Source: Micromonospora parathelypteridis
Lineage (GTDB): Bacteria; Actinomycetota; Actinomycetes; Mycobacteriales; Micromonosporaceae
Reading direction: 5' to 3'
Assembly: GCF_014201145.1 (NCBI RefSeq)
Contig: NZ_JACHDP010000001.1
Span: 992,001-1,056,000 of the forward strand
Length of the DNA: 64,000 nt
Part shown: positions 43,120 through 52,524 of the stretch, in pieces
How the letters are laid out: each line of letters begins with the position of its first letter
How positions within the stretch are numbered: the first letter of the stretch is position 1
The notes under the pieces: model-generated
Seen by the model: only the letters and a program-made list of their open reading frames with translations
What the model was told of the DNA's origin: nothing
Databases searched by the model: none
Made by a program: the position numbers and the translations under genes

Positions 43120-44402
43120 GGAAGCACACCCTTCGACTGGAGGGCGTCGGCGATGGCGTCGCGCAGCTCGTCCGCGGTCTGCTGCGGACGGATGCCCGAC
43201 GGCGGGGACAGGATTGCCGACATCACCGTGGAGATGCTCTGGTAGGCCGGGGTCAGCGGACGGGTCGCCGGGTCCTTCAGCTCCTCCAGGATGGTGTCCT
43301 TCATCGGGTACGCCTCGGTCATCTCCGGCTCGTCGTAGACCGCCTCGATGGTGGGCGGCACGCCGTCGTTGATGGCGGAGAACTTCTGGTGCTCGGCGCT
43401 ACGGATGCACCGGGCGGCCTCGAAGGAGAGTTCCGGGTGCTTGGAGTAGGAGCTGACCGCCAGGTTGACCCCACCGATGGTGACCTTGCTGGGGGTGCCC
43501 CCGTCGATGCCGGGGATCCGGGCCCAGCCGACCTGCTTGGCCAGCTCCGGGTTCGCCTCCTGCAGTGCCGGGTAGACGAACGGCCAGTTCACCTGGAACG
43601 CCCCCGCGCCGGACTGGAACTCCAGCCGGACCGGGTCCTCGGTGGCGTTGCTGAACGACGGTGAGGTCACGCCCGACGTGGCGAAGCGCCGGAGCTGATC
43701 CAGCGCCCGAACCGTGCCGTCGTCCATCACGGCCTTCGTGCCGTCGTCGTTGAGGATCTTTCCACCGGCGCTCTCGGCCAGGGTGTTGTAGAGGACGACC
43801 AGACCCTCGTACTGGGCGCCCATGGTGAGCACCTGGTACGGCTTGCCCTGGTCCTTCAACTGCTGGGCCGCGCTGATCATCTGGTCCCAGGTCGTCGGTG
43901 GCTGGGGCACCAGGTCCTTGCGGTACCAGAGCAGTTGGACGTTGGTGTTCTTCGGCGCCGCGTACAGCTTGTCTTCGTAGCGGGCGGTCTCCAGCGGCCC
44001 GGCGAGGGTGCCCTGTTCGACCTCGGCCTTGTCCTGGCCGGTCCACTCGCGGATCCAGTCGGCGCTGGCGAATTCCTGGGTCCAGGTCACGTCCAGGCCG
44101 AGCAGGTCCATCCCGGTGTCCTCGGCGGCCAACCGGCGCACCATCTGCACCCGCTGGTCGTCGGCCTGCCGGGGCAGCACCCGGTAGGCGATCTCGTACC
44201 GCCCCTGGGCCTGCGCGTTGCAGTCGTCGACGACCTTCTGCAGGTTCTGCTCGGGTGGGTAGTACAGGTTGAGCGTCGGTGGGCCACCAGCGTCGTCCGC
44301 GCCGCACGCGGCCAGCGGCGCGACCAGCGCCAACGCGGCAGCCGCCGCTCCGAGCCGAACAATCGGCCGACGTCGGTGTCGAGCCGTTTCGGGGTCCGTC
44401 AT
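43116..44402 (-). CDS. lpqY: Solute-binding lipoprotein, LpqY-like
   Basis: The product is 428 aa. The lipoprotein signal ends in LAAC with Cys33, so it is anchored to the membrane outside the cell. The mature sequence (LNLYYPPEQNLQKVVDDCN, RVLPRQADDQRVQMVRRLAAEDTGMDLLGLDVTWTQEFA) resembles mycobacterial LpqY, the trehalose-binding protein of LpqY-SugABC, and the gene order is the same. A trehalose or related disaccharide ligand is therefore likely but not proven. ATG 44402 follows a run of GGGGGAGG. The gene is divergent from a PadR regulator. Confidence 0.85.
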   Translation of the reverse strand: MTDPETARHRRRPIVRLGAAAAALALVAPLAACGADDAGGPPTLNLYYPPEQNLQKVVDDCNAQAQGRYEIAYRVLPRQADDQRVQMVRRLAAEDTGMDLLGLDVTWTQEFASADWIREWTGQDKAEVEQGTLAGPLETARYEDKLYAAPKNTNVQLLWYRKDLVPQPPTTWDQMISAAQQLKDQGKPYQVLTMGAQYEGLVVLYNTLAESAGGKILNDDGTKAVMDDGTVRALDQLRRFATSGVTSPSFSNATEDPVRLEFQSGAGAFQVNWPFVYPALQEANPELAKQVGWARIPGIDGGTPSKVTIGGVNLAVSSYSKHPELSFEAARCIRSAEHQKFSAINDGVPPTIEAVYDEPEMTEAYPMKDTILEELKDPATRPLTPAYQSISTVMSAILSPPSGIRPQQTADELRDAIADALQSKGVLP

Positions 44403-44626
44403 CGCCCTCCCCCTCTCTTCGGCGAAAACCGGGGAGGGGCATCCGTGCCCCGGTGCACGGCGAGACAGTTCCGAGCCGGCAAGCTGCGGAAACACTCCGG
44501 CTCGGATGCTCTGTGCGGCTACACTGCCCCGCCGCCGAAGTCGTGAAACCTGGCCACGAGCACGCGCGAACACGGCTTTTCGTTCTGGTATATCGCGACA
44601 CCCACTAGTCCGGTATTATGCGTCGC

Positions 44627-45004
44627 ATGGTAGGCGCGGAGAATCAGTCGGTTGATGAGAACGACCGGCAGACCCAACTCCTACGCGGTGCGCTGGACAT
44701 GTGCCTGCTGGCGCTGCTGGCGCGCGAGCCCGCGCACGGCTACGAGCTGGTCCGGCGGATGGAGACAGCCGGCTTTGGCGCGATCAGCTACGGCACCATC
44801 TATCCCCTGCTGACCCGGATGCGCCGACTCGGCCTGGTCGCCCACGAACAGCAGGCCAGCCCGACCGGCCCACCCCGAAAGGTCTACGCGCTGACCGGGT
44901 CCGGCCGGACCCACCTGGACGCCTGGCAGAAACAGTGGACCCGCTTCGCCGACACCGTCGGCGCCATCCTCGCTCCGCTCGACCACAGCCCCACGAGGAG
45001 TTGA
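44627..45004 (+). CDS. PadR-family transcriptional regulator
   Basis: The product is 125 aa with the PadR winged helix: LLRGALDMCLLALLAREPAHGYELVRRM near 14-41, SYGTIYPLLTRMRRLGLVAHE and PPRKVYALTGSGR. PadR proteins repress genes for stress, drug or membrane functions, often their own operon. A TATTAT box ends seven bases before the ATG at 44627, suggesting a leaderless transcript; an ATG nine bases earlier overlaps that box. The following membrane protein gene starts three bases after the stop, the usual PadR-target arrangement. Confidence 0.88.
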   Translation: MVGAENQSVDENDRQTQLLRGALDMCLLALLAREPAHGYELVRRMETAGFGAISYGTIYPLLTRMRRLGLVAHEQQASPTGPPRKVYALTGSGRTHLDAWQKQWTRFADTVGAILAPLDHSPTRS

Positions 45005-45006
45005 CC

Positions 45007-45702
45007 ATGGACACCATCGACAGTCTTCTGGGCGAAGCCGACCAGGCGTGGCGGGCGTACGGGGTTGGTTCGGCCGACCGGGCGGCACTCGGCGCGGACC
45101 TGCGCCTCGACCTGCGGGCCGCGGCTGCCGACGGGGGCGATCCGGTGCAGATGCTCGGCGACGACGTCGCCGGCTTCGCACGACGGCTCGCCGACGAGGC
45201 CGGGGTCCGACGCGTGCGCCGAGACTACGGCCGCCTTCTGAGCACCGCACTGATCGGCGCGGTGCTCGGTGCGGTGCTCGGCTACGGCCTCCTGATCGCG
45301 GTCTACCCGATCTTCGTCCGCATCGTCGACATCCCCCGCTCGATCCACGTACCAATTCATCTCGCCGTCGCCGTCTACTACGGCGTACCGGCCGCCGTCG
45401 TCGCGGCCGGAGCAGTCATCGCCGTGCGCACCCGGCTACCTGACCTGCCCAGGATCCGGAGAACAGCCCGGATCATGAGCGTCCTCATACCGGCGGCCGG
45501 CATTCTCGTCACGCCGATCACGATGGCATTCGCCTGGTCCACCGACTACAGCACGGCACCGGAGGTAGTGGCTACGGAGTTCGCCATGGTCCTGGCCACG
45601 CTCGCTGGCGCCACGGTCCTGGCACGTCGCCTGTCGCTCCGCGAGGGACGGGCTGCTTCCGACACCTCCCACCCAGACGCCACGGTAATCAGACCCGTCT
45701 GA
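45007..45702 (+). CDS. PadR-linked membrane protein
   Basis: The product is 231 aa. A soluble, acidic N-terminus of about 80 residues (a DUF1700/DUF1048-like helical region in such PadR operons) is followed by four hydrophobic helices at about 82-103, 118-142, 155-177 and 182-203. It lies three bases after the PadR stop and is surely co-transcribed. It is the likely regulated output of PadR; function unknown. Confidence 0.75.
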   Translation: MDTIDSLLGEADQAWRAYGVGSADRAALGADLRLDLRAAAADGGDPVQMLGDDVAGFARRLADEAGVRRVRRDYGRLLSTALIGAVLGAVLGYGLLIAVYPIFVRIVDIPRSIHVPIHLAVAVYYGVPAAVVAAGAVIAVRTRLPDLPRIRRTARIMSVLIPAAGILVTPITMAFAWSTDYSTAPEVVATEFAMVLATLAGATVLARRLSLREGRAASDTSHPDATVIRPV

Positions 45703-45720
45703 GCTGCCGCCATCGCGTCG

Positions 45721-45957
45721 TCAACTCCGGGCCCTCGCCCAGGAGAGGAAGCGCTCGGTCATCCTGGCCGGCGGGTGGTCCGGGTGGAGCTGGGTGAGCT
45801 GGTTCGTCGCCTCGTTCATCAGGGTGCCGAGGTAGATGAGCAGCGCGGTCCGGCTGGCCCGGTATTCCGTCAGCAGTGCGAGCTTGGCCGGCTGGCAGGG
45901 CCACTCCTTGCCGCAACTGCGGCACCGCCACAGCGGGCGCATGGCGGTGTGCGGCAC
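45721..45957 (-). CDS. Small Cys-rich protein near Scr1/DUF397 locus
   Basis: The product is about 78 aa from a GTG at 45957 (ATG 45942 is an alternative). The core MRPLWRCRSCGKEWPCQPAKLALLTEYR has C-x2-C-x5-C spacing suggesting a metal knuckle, followed by helices (ALLIYLGTLMNEATNQLTQLHPDHPP). Similar small proteins are common beside Scr1/DUF397 pairs in actinomycetes and are often labelled flavin reductase without basis. It is divergent from the Scr1 regulator. Confidence 0.65.
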   Translation of the reverse strand: MPHTAMRPLWRCRSCGKEWPCQPAKLALLTEYRASRTALLIYLGTLMNEATNQLTQLHPDHPPARMTERFLSWARARS

Positions 45958-46205
45958 GGGCGGCCGGACCACTCTCAGCACCACCGCTGCGCGTCTCGGT
46001 GGTCTCGCCACCACATGATCGGACTCAGCACATCGACCTCCTCGGTGATCGGAAGGGCGCCGTTTCCGCGGGCCCGCCATTGGTGACAGTCTGGGGTTGC
46101 ACGACTACCGTCGATACGTGCTCGCGGCATCCGTGCAGCTCAACGGCCCAGGTGGGCAGCCATGAAGGACACGCCGATCCACACTGAGCGAAGGTTGGGG
46201 AATCG

Positions 46206-47006
46206 ATGGGGACCGTCACCGACTACGTGCTGGAGGAGCTACGCCTGTTCCGAGCGGCGACCGGGCTCAGCCAGGACGACTTCGGCAAGGGCATCGGATA
46301 TTCGGGCTCGCACGTCAGTTCGGTGGAGACGGGCGGACGACCCCCCACGAAGGAGTACATGCGGGCCGTCGATGCCCAGCACGAGACCAGCGGGCGCTTC
46401 CTGCGCATGCTGGAGAGGTTGGCCCAACTCGACGCGGAGCCGGCGTGGCTCCGCGAGTGGATCGAGTTCGAGCGCGAGGCGACAACGCTGCGCTGGTTCG
46501 AGCTGGCGTACGTGCCGGGCCTCCTGCAGACCGAGCGGTACGCCCGGGCCACGCTGGCCGGCGGCCGGTTCGATGTCGAGGACGTCGACCGCATCGTCGC
46601 CTCCCGGCTGGAGCGGCAGCTCATCCTGCAGCGTCCCCGCCCGCCTCAGCTCATCGCCGTCCTGGACGAGGCCGTGCTTCGCCGGCCGGTGCTCGACCAG
46701 CCGGGGCTGATGGTCGAGCAGTGTGAGCACCTGGTCAAGCTGGCGGCGGCGGAGCATATCCAGGTGCACATCGTGCCCGCGGATGCTGGTATGTACCTGG
46801 GGATGGGCGGCCAGTTCATCCTCGCCGAGATGCCGGACGGCGAGCGCGTGACCTACGCCGACAACCAGCTCACCGCGCAGATCGTCGATGCGCCGGCGGA
46901 CGTCGCTAAGCTGGCGAAGACGTGGGAGATCGTGCGTAACGAGGCGCTTCCGCGCCGGCAGTCAATCGAGCTGATCAAGGAAGTGGCGAAGTCATGGACA
47001 TGCTGA
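46206..47006 (+). CDS. Helix-turn-helix regulator of the Scr1 (DUF5753) family
   Basis: The product is 266 aa. An XRE-type helix-turn-helix occupies residues 8-65 (ELRLFRAATGLSQDDFGKGIGYSGSHVSSVETGGRPPT). The DUF5753 domain follows (WFELAYVPGLLQTERYARATLAG, QRPRPPQLIAVLDEAVLRRPV). In Streptomyces, Scr1-type regulators act with a small DUF397 partner in development and antibiotic control. The next gene encodes DUF397 and overlaps by 13 bases, showing tight coupling. Confidence 0.93.
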   Translation: MGTVTDYVLEELRLFRAATGLSQDDFGKGIGYSGSHVSSVETGGRPPTKEYMRAVDAQHETSGRFLRMLERLAQLDAEPAWLREWIEFEREATTLRWFELAYVPGLLQTERYARATLAGGRFDVEDVDRIVASRLERQLILQRPRPPQLIAVLDEAVLRRPVLDQPGLMVEQCEHLVKLAAAEHIQVHIVPADAGMYLGMGGQFILAEMPDGERVTYADNQLTAQIVDAPADVAKLAKTWEIVRNEALPRRQSIELIKEVAKSWTC

Positions 47007-47182
47007 CCCCGCAGTGGCGGAAGTCGACCAGGTCCGGCGGCAACGGCGGAGCCTGCGTCGAGGTCGCCGACAACCTGCCGCACGTGGTGCTGGTGCGCGA
47101 CACCAAGGACCGCGACGGCGGCACCCTGCACGTCGACCCGACGGCCTGGAAGGCGTTCGTCGATTACGCCAAGCAACACTGA
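46994..47182 (+). CDS. DUF397 protein (Scr2 type)
   Basis: The product is 62 aa and entirely DUF397: PQWRKSTRSGGNGGACVEVAD and VLVRDTKDRDGGTLHVDPTAWKAFVDYAK. It is the cognate small partner of the preceding DUF5753 regulator; such pairs have been described as toxin-antitoxin-like or anti-regulator systems. It overlaps the upstream gene. Confidence 0.93.
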   Translation: MDMLTPQWRKSTRSGGNGGACVEVADNLPHVVLVRDTKDRDGGTLHVDPTAWKAFVDYAKQH

Positions 47183-47184
47183 CC

Positions 47185-47886
47185 GTGATCGCACGCTTCA
47201 AGGATCTCTGCCTGGACGCCGCGGACCCGCTCGCGCTGGGCGGCTTCTGGGCCCGGATGCTCGACGCCGACGTGGCCGACGCCGGCGACGGCGACACCCG
47301 GGTCGACCCCCGCTCGGCACGCTCACCCGCCGAGTCGATCTGGGTCAACCGGGTGGCGGAGCCGCGGGTCGGCAAGACCCGCGTACACCTGGATCTGCGG
47401 TTGGCCGACGCGGAGCCGGCGGCGCTGCTCGCGGATGGCGCCCGACTGGCCCGCGAACCGGCCGACGAGGCCAACCGGTGGGTGCTGAACGACCCGGAGG
47501 GCAACCCGTTCTGCGCGTTCCCCGCCAACGAGGGCACCCGGCCGGGTCCGTTCGCGCTGGTCGTCGACTCGATCGACCCGGTCGCCCAGGCAACCTGGTG
47601 GACGAGCGTGCTCGGCGGTTCCGTCGAGTACGGGTCGACCGACCCGTCGGTGGTCGGCGCGTCCGGCTTCCCCTGGGACTCCTGGGTCTTCACCGGGGTG
47701 CCCGAGCCCAAGACGGTCAAGAACCGGCTGCACTGGGACGTCGACCTGGTCGACCCGGAGCCCACCGCGCTGATCGGCGCCGGCGCGACGCTGCTGTGGG
47801 AGCCGAGCGCCCGCAGCAACTGGTGGGTGCTGGCCGACCCGGAGGGCAACGAGTTCTGTGCCTTCGCACCGCGCTCGATTGGGTGA
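47185..47886 (+). CDS. VOC-family protein (two glyoxalase-like domains)
   Basis: The product is 233 aa with two similar halves. Each begins with a strand such as IARFKDLCLDAADPLALGGFWARML or FALVVDSIDPVAQATWWTSVLGG and ends in WVLNDPEGNPFCAF or WVLADPEGNEFCAF. This is the paired VOC fold of the Glyoxalase_6 subgroup. Substrate and metal use are unknown. The GTG start lies two bases after the DUF397 stop, so it may be co-transcribed. Confidence 0.85.
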   Translation: MIARFKDLCLDAADPLALGGFWARMLDADVADAGDGDTRVDPRSARSPAESIWVNRVAEPRVGKTRVHLDLRLADAEPAALLADGARLAREPADEANRWVLNDPEGNPFCAFPANEGTRPGPFALVVDSIDPVAQATWWTSVLGGSVEYGSTDPSVVGASGFPWDSWVFTGVPEPKTVKNRLHWDVDLVDPEPTALIGAGATLLWEPSARSNWWVLADPEGNEFCAFAPRSIG

Positions 47887-48071
47887 ACGACCGACTACCG
47901 AGCGCGGGCGGTGTCGGCTAGCGTTTTCCTAGCGCCGCAGCCAGCGCGTTCGCCGCCGCCGTCGACACGCCTCCGGCCGACCCCAGCCTGCCCGATCGGT
48001 TGGTAATCGCGGGAACGTCCCACCGCCGCTCCCCCGGTTCGGCAGGATCGTCCCAACGAGGAGGTGCCGTC

Positions 48072-48503
48072 GTGCAGGACACCCGCGCTCTCGCCCTGAC
48101 GTTCGAGGTGAGCGGCCTGCCACCGGTAAAGACCGAAGCGTTGTCCATCTTCGCCGCCGGGCATCGGCAGGCGACGAGGGTCCGCGACCTGCTCCGAGCC
48201 GCCCTCGCGGCGGCCCAGCGCACCGGCTGGACGCCGTTGCCCGGGCCGATCGAGGTGGATCTGGTCCTGCGTTGCCCGCCCGGGCACCGGACGGCCGACG
48301 CCAGCACCCTGCTCGGCGGCGTCTGCGCGGTGCTGCAGGACAAGAAGCGGGTGTCGACCATCGGCCTCGCCCACCTCGGCGTACTGGTGGACGTCGCCCT
48401 CTTCGACGACGACCGGCAGATCCGCCGATTGTCGTACCAGGAGGAGCCGGCGGAGGCCTTCTCGTACCAGGTGCGGGTCGCCGCCGTACCGACCGGGGTT
48501 TGA
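48072..48503 (+). CDS. Hypothetical protein with RusA-like features
   Basis: The product is 143 aa from a GTG with GGAGGT six bases upstream. The arrangement LTFEVSGLPPVKTEA at the start, GPIEVDLVLRCPP in the middle and VALFDDDRQIRRLSYQEEP near the end resembles the fold of RusA-type Holliday junction resolvases (a DD-containing acidic turn near the C-terminus). The D-x-D-N motif of active RusA is not evident (TADASTLLGG stands at the place), so activity is doubtful. It probably pairs with the small gene downstream. Confidence 0.65.
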   Translation: MQDTRALALTFEVSGLPPVKTEALSIFAAGHRQATRVRDLLRAALAAAQRTGWTPLPGPIEVDLVLRCPPGHRTADASTLLGGVCAVLQDKKRVSTIGLAHLGVLVDVALFDDDRQIRRLSYQEEPAEAFSYQVRVAAVPTGV

Positions 48504-48550
48504 CCGACGTCCGCGGTGGGGTACCGCGGACGCCGACGAAGGGAGCACCG

Positions 48551-48826
48551 ATGTCGGAGCCACATGTCACGCTCGACCCACGTGGGCTCGACCCTGTGCA
48601 GCAGAAGCTGCGGGGCCCGTTGGAGGAGCAACTGACCTCGGCGCTTCAGGCGGCCACCGACCGGGTCCGCACCGGCTACGCCGGCGAGCCGGTCGAGCAG
48701 GTCTGTCAGCGGCTGTTGGAGGAGACCCGCTCCGGGTTGCATCCCGACATCGCGGCCGGGTTCAACCCGGACATGGACGAGTTCTGCAGGGTGGCGGTGG
48801 CGATCGTCCGGGGCGAGGTTTCCTGA
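48551..48826 (+). CDS. Small conserved hypothetical protein
   Basis: The product is 91 aa, acidic and helical, without membrane segments (QKLRGPLEEQLTSALQAATDRV, EQVCQRLLEETRSGLHP). The ATG has AAGGGAG five bases upstream. It lies 47 bases after the RusA-like gene on the same strand. Family not recognised. Confidence 0.65.
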   Translation: MSEPHVTLDPRGLDPVQQKLRGPLEEQLTSALQAATDRVRTGYAGEPVEQVCQRLLEETRSGLHPDIAAGFNPDMDEFCRVAVAIVRGEVS

Positions 48827-48981
48827 CCCGGCGCCACCACGCGGTCGAGGTGGTGGTCAGAGCCGGGTCCGCTACTACCCGGCCCTGACCCCGACCGCCC
48901 GACCGTTCTGCGCTCAACTCCACGGTGCGCACCCGCCGGACGCTCGGCGCGCCCCCGGCGAGACCTCACGACCAAGAGCGG

Positions 48982-49692
48982 TCAGAAGTGCCGCAGCAGG
49001 TCGCGGAACGCGGCCAGCCGCAGGACACCGGCGTCGGTCGGGTCCAGTTCGTCGTCCTCCAACACCCAGGTGTTCTCGTTCGGAATGAACACCGCGTTCA
49101 GCCCAGCAGCTCGCGCCGGCAGGATGTCCGACTTCGGGGAGTTGCCGATCATCCAGGCGTCGGACGGCTCGAAGCCGTGTTCCCGCACCAACCACCGGTA
49201 CGTCTCGACGGTCTTCTCGGCGACGATGTGCGCGGCCCGGAAGTGGTGCAGCAGCCCGCAGGCGTCCAGCTTGCGCTGCTGCTCCGCCTGGTCCCCCTTC
49301 GTCAGCAGCAGCAGGTCGTACCGGCCGGCCAACTCGTCGAGCGCATCGGCCACGCCGGGCATCAGCTCCACCCGGTGCTCGATGAGGGCCACCGACAGTC
49401 GGTCGATCTCCTTGCGCTCGGAGTCGGTGGCCGGCCGCTCACGCAGCCGCTCCAGGCACTCGGCCAGACTGCGCAGGAAGACCTTGCTGCCGTACCCGTG
49501 TGCGACCGCGTTGGCCCGCTCGATGTCGTCGAGGATCGTCCGGATCTCGGCCCGATCGAGGGTGGGGTGGTCGAGCCACTCGAGGAAGTCGTCGATCACC
49601 CGCTCGAAGACGACGTTGTTCTCCCACAACGTGTCGTCCGCGTCGAAGATCAGCACCTGCGCCTGCCGCCGCGCCGTCTCGCCGACCGTCAT
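48982..49692 (-). CDS. HAD-superfamily hydrolase
   Basis: The product is 236 aa. HAD motif I is LIFDADDTLW at residues 14-23, motif II LLLLTKGD near 128, the motif III lysine lies in VAEKTVETY, and motif IV is WMIGNSPKSDILPARAAG. Members of this pattern are small-molecule phosphatases; substrate unknown. AGGAGGAAATGTT precedes the ATG at 49692, a strong ribosome-binding site. Confidence 0.9.
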   Translation of the reverse strand: MTVGETARRQAQVLIFDADDTLWENNVVFERVIDDFLEWLDHPTLDRAEIRTILDDIERANAVAHGYGSKVFLRSLAECLERLRERPATDSERKEIDRLSVALIEHRVELMPGVADALDELAGRYDLLLLTKGDQAEQQRKLDACGLLHHFRAAHIVAEKTVETYRWLVREHGFEPSDAWMIGNSPKSDILPARAAGLNAVFIPNENTWVLEDDELDPTDAGVLRLAAFRDLLRHF

Positions 49693-49817
49693 AACATTTC
49701 CTCCTCGTGCCCACCGTCGAAAGGCCGAGGAAACACGATAGGCGCGACATGGACTACCGATTTCTCGGCACGATCTTTGCCGCCTGGCCGTTCGAAGCAG
49801 ATCTTGAGGAGTACGGC

Positions 49818-50441
49818 ATGGTCACGATGAGGTGGGTCACCGGCGCGGTGATGCTGGCCTGCACCGGCGCGCTGGTGGCGTGCGGAGGCGGTGCCGACAA
49901 GACCCCGGGGGCCGCAGCGGCGACGCCCACGCCGTCGGGCACGCCGTCGGGCACGGTGGGGACGCCGTCGGCGGTCGCCACCGACCCGCTGCTGTCCGGC
50001 AAGCGCGAGGTAACGATAGTGCGGGTGCAGGGGTCCGGGAGCGAGTTGGAGCTCAGTGGTCGCCTTGAGGAGGGCGGCGACACCGGCGGGCGGGTCCTGT
50101 TCGTCCCGATGCCGATCGGCGGGGACCGGTACGTGATCAAGGCATTCGGCACGAAGGACGGCCACCCCGCCAATGACGATCCGTCCTGCTGGCAGGTGAA
50201 CGGTCTCGACATCGAGCCCGAGCTGACCATCGAGGCCGCGGTCTGCGACGAGGACAACCCGATCCAGCGGTTCACGATCGTCACCAAGGGCGACGGCAGC
50301 TACGCGATCGGCAGTGAGACCCGGACCCTTCAACACGCCGCCGGCAACGGGCTGATCCTCAAGGAGGCGGGTGACGCCGCACCGAGCAGCACGTTCCGGT
50401 TCGTCGACAAGGGCCCCGCCGACCGTCAGCCCGTCAACTGA
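49818..50441 (+). CDS. Secreted lipoprotein, hypothetical
   Basis: The product is 207 aa. The signal peptide has lipobox LVAC (Cys22), followed by a Thr/Pro/Ser-rich linker with two TPSG units and a beta-rich domain with two cysteines (PSCWQVNG, AAVCDEDN). Such domains resemble ricin-like or AMIN-like envelope lipoproteins but cannot be assigned. ATG 49818 has GAGGAG six bases upstream. Confidence 0.75.
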   Translation: MVTMRWVTGAVMLACTGALVACGGGADKTPGAAAATPTPSGTPSGTVGTPSAVATDPLLSGKREVTIVRVQGSGSELELSGRLEEGGDTGGRVLFVPMPIGGDRYVIKAFGTKDGHPANDDPSCWQVNGLDIEPELTIEAAVCDEDNPIQRFTIVTKGDGSYAIGSETRTLQHAAGNGLILKEAGDAAPSSTFRFVDKGPADRQPVN

Positions 50442-50475
50442 CCGCCCGACGCTGGCACCCGGCGCGCGTTGAGGG

Positions 50476-51081
50476 TCACGGCCAGCGCAGCAACCGTTGC
50501 GCGATCAACGCTTCCCGTTCCTCCTGCCCCTCGGGTCGGAGTCGGCCGCCCCGGGTGAGCATCACCACGCCGTGCAGCAGGCTCCAGCCCACCTCGGCGA
50601 GGGTGTCCGGGTCCCGGCCCTCGGCCAGCGGGGTCAGGGCCGCACGCAGCTCGGCGAAGACCGCCCGCGGCGCGGCCGGCACCCCGTCCACGCCGAGGGC
50701 CAGGTCGGGGGTCAGCGCGAGCATCGCGTCATAGACCTCCGGATTCGTGTACGCGAAGTCGAGGTACGCGCTGGCGACCGCAGGCCAGGCACCCTCGGGG
50801 TCGTCGGCGGTCTCCGCGTGCGCCTCCGCCAGATCGGCGGCCAGGTCGGCGAAGGCGCACACGGCGACGGCGGCGAGCAGCGCCTCCAGATCCGCGAAGT
50901 GCCGGTAGACGTCGCCGATGTCGATGTCGGCCCGCTCGGCCAGCCGTCGGGTGCTCACCCCCGCCCAGCCCTCCACCTCGGCCAGCTCTCGCGCGACCGC
51001 GACGATGAGGTCACGCCGGTCCTGTTCAGTGGCCTTCTCGGCAGGTCCGGGCACGCACCCGAGCCTAGGGGCGGACACCAT
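50476..51081 (-). CDS. TetR-family transcriptional regulator
   Basis: The product is about 201 aa. The N-terminal TetR helix-turn-helix reads LIVAVARELAEVEGWAGVSTRRLAERADIDIGDVYRHFADLEALLAA. The C-terminal ligand domain includes AFADLAADLAEAH and LRAALTPLAEGRDPDTLAEVGWSLLHGVVML. ATG 51081 with GGGGGAC upstream was chosen; GTG 51054 is an alternative. It is divergent from ltrA copy 2, its probable target; GTGGC-N7-GCCAC (51131-51147) in the shared intergenic region is a possible operator. Confidence 0.85.
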   Translation of the reverse strand: MVSAPRLGCVPGPAEKATEQDRRDLIVAVARELAEVEGWAGVSTRRLAERADIDIGDVYRHFADLEALLAAVAVCAFADLAADLAEAHAETADDPEGAWPAVASAYLDFAYTNPEVYDAMLALTPDLALGVDGVPAAPRAVFAELRAALTPLAEGRDPDTLAEVGWSLLHGVVMLTRGGRLRPEGQEEREALIAQRLLRWP

Positions 51082-51232
51082 TCGTAGTCCCCCGGTGACG
51101 GATTGGCGACTGCGCGGAATGGTCAGGTCCGTGGCTCCACGTGCCACAGCCGACCCCTGGTTCGTTAGGTGAGGAGATCACCGAGACGGGAGGGCATGTG
51201 GTCGTTCGGCGACACCGGCCCGTGGCGGATCG

Positions 51233-52435
51233 ATGAGCGAAAGGCACCGCGACGAGCTGGTGCGCAGCGAGGCCACCCGCCAGCGGGCGACCTTTCTGGA
51301 GCTCTTCCTCGACCTGGTCTTCGTCTTCGCCCTCACCCGGATCTCCGCGCGGGTGATCGATGACTTCACCGACGGCCAGCGGGGCGTGTACGCCGGTCTC
51401 GGTCAGGCCCTGCTGCTGTTCCTGGCGCTGTGGGCAGTCTGGTCGTTGACCGTCTGGTCGACCAGTTGGCTGGACCCGGAGGCGCCGATAGTCCAGACCG
51501 TCATCGTCATGACGATGGTCGGCTCCATGACGATGGCTGTCGCGGTGCCCGACGGCTTCGGCGCGCGGGCCCCCCTCTTCGCCATCACCTACGTGAGCCT
51601 CCAGATCGGTCGCGTGATCTACTTCCACGTCGCCGGGCACGGCCGGCCGGATCCGCGGCAAACCTCCCGGGTGCTGTTCTGGTTCGGTCTGAGCGCGCCG
51701 CTCTGGGTCATTGGCGGTCTGGCTGACGAGGGCACGGTCCGCGGGCCGCTCTGGACCATCGCCGTGCTGATCGACTACACCGGGCTGCTGCTCGGCTGGC
51801 CGACCCCTCGGATCGGCGCGCAACGGATCGGCGGCCCGATGATCGCGGCCGAGCACCTGGCCGAGCGATACCAACAGTTCCTCCTCATCGCGATCGGTGA
51901 AGCGATCTTCGTCATCGGGCTGGCGTTCAGCGGCAGTGAGTTTCACGCCGACCAGACGGTCGGCTTCCTCCTCGCACTGGCGACCACCGTCCTGTTCTGG
52001 CGGATCTACTTCCACGTCGCGGGAGGGTTGTTGGATGCCGCCGTAAGCCGTTCCCGCAGCGCCGATCGGCTCGCGACCGACATGGCGTTCACCCACCTGA
52101 TCATGATCGCGGGGATCGTGCTGAGCGGCGTTGGCTTCGAACTGTTCGTCACCGAGCCGCTCGGGCACCTGCCGGCGGCCTGGCTCATCGCCATCCTCGG
52201 CGGTCCGGTGCTCTTCCTCGTCGGCCGATCGGCTCTCGAATACCAGGTCTTCGCCAGAGTCTCCCGATCCCGGATAGCTGGCCTGCTGACTCTCGGCCTG
52301 CTGACGCCGGTGACCCTCCACCTCACACCGCTCGCCGCCGGCGCGGCGGCGGCCGTGGTGCTGCTCGGCGTCGCCGCCGCTGACACGAGACGGTCACGGC
52401 GGCACCCACCGGAGACAGCCACGCCCCCGTACTAG
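51233..52435 (+). CDS. ltrA: LtrA membrane protein, copy 2
   Basis: The product is 400 aa with the same motifs as the copy at 18778: ATFLELFLDLVFVFALTRIS at the start and AEHLAERYQQFLLIAIGEAIFVIGLAFS near 203-230, with about ten membrane helices. The paralogs differ most in loops and C-terminus. Unlike copy 1 it is paired with a divergent TetR gene, suggesting inducible expression. Confidence 0.92.
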   Translation: MSERHRDELVRSEATRQRATFLELFLDLVFVFALTRISARVIDDFTDGQRGVYAGLGQALLLFLALWAVWSLTVWSTSWLDPEAPIVQTVIVMTMVGSMTMAVAVPDGFGARAPLFAITYVSLQIGRVIYFHVAGHGRPDPRQTSRVLFWFGLSAPLWVIGGLADEGTVRGPLWTIAVLIDYTGLLLGWPTPRIGAQRIGGPMIAAEHLAERYQQFLLIAIGEAIFVIGLAFSGSEFHADQTVGFLLALATTVLFWRIYFHVAGGLLDAAVSRSRSADRLATDMAFTHLIMIAGIVLSGVGFELFVTEPLGHLPAAWLIAILGGPVLFLVGRSALEYQVFARVSRSRIAGLLTLGLLTPVTLHLTPLAAGAAAAVVLLGVAAADTRRSRRHPPETATPPY

Positions 52436-52524
52436 CAGCAATGCCGGCACCGGCCTCGTCGAGCCGGCCGCCGTGCAAAAACGCTGCTGGCGGGACTGGA
52501 GGTCTTGCCAGTACGGTCCGTCGT

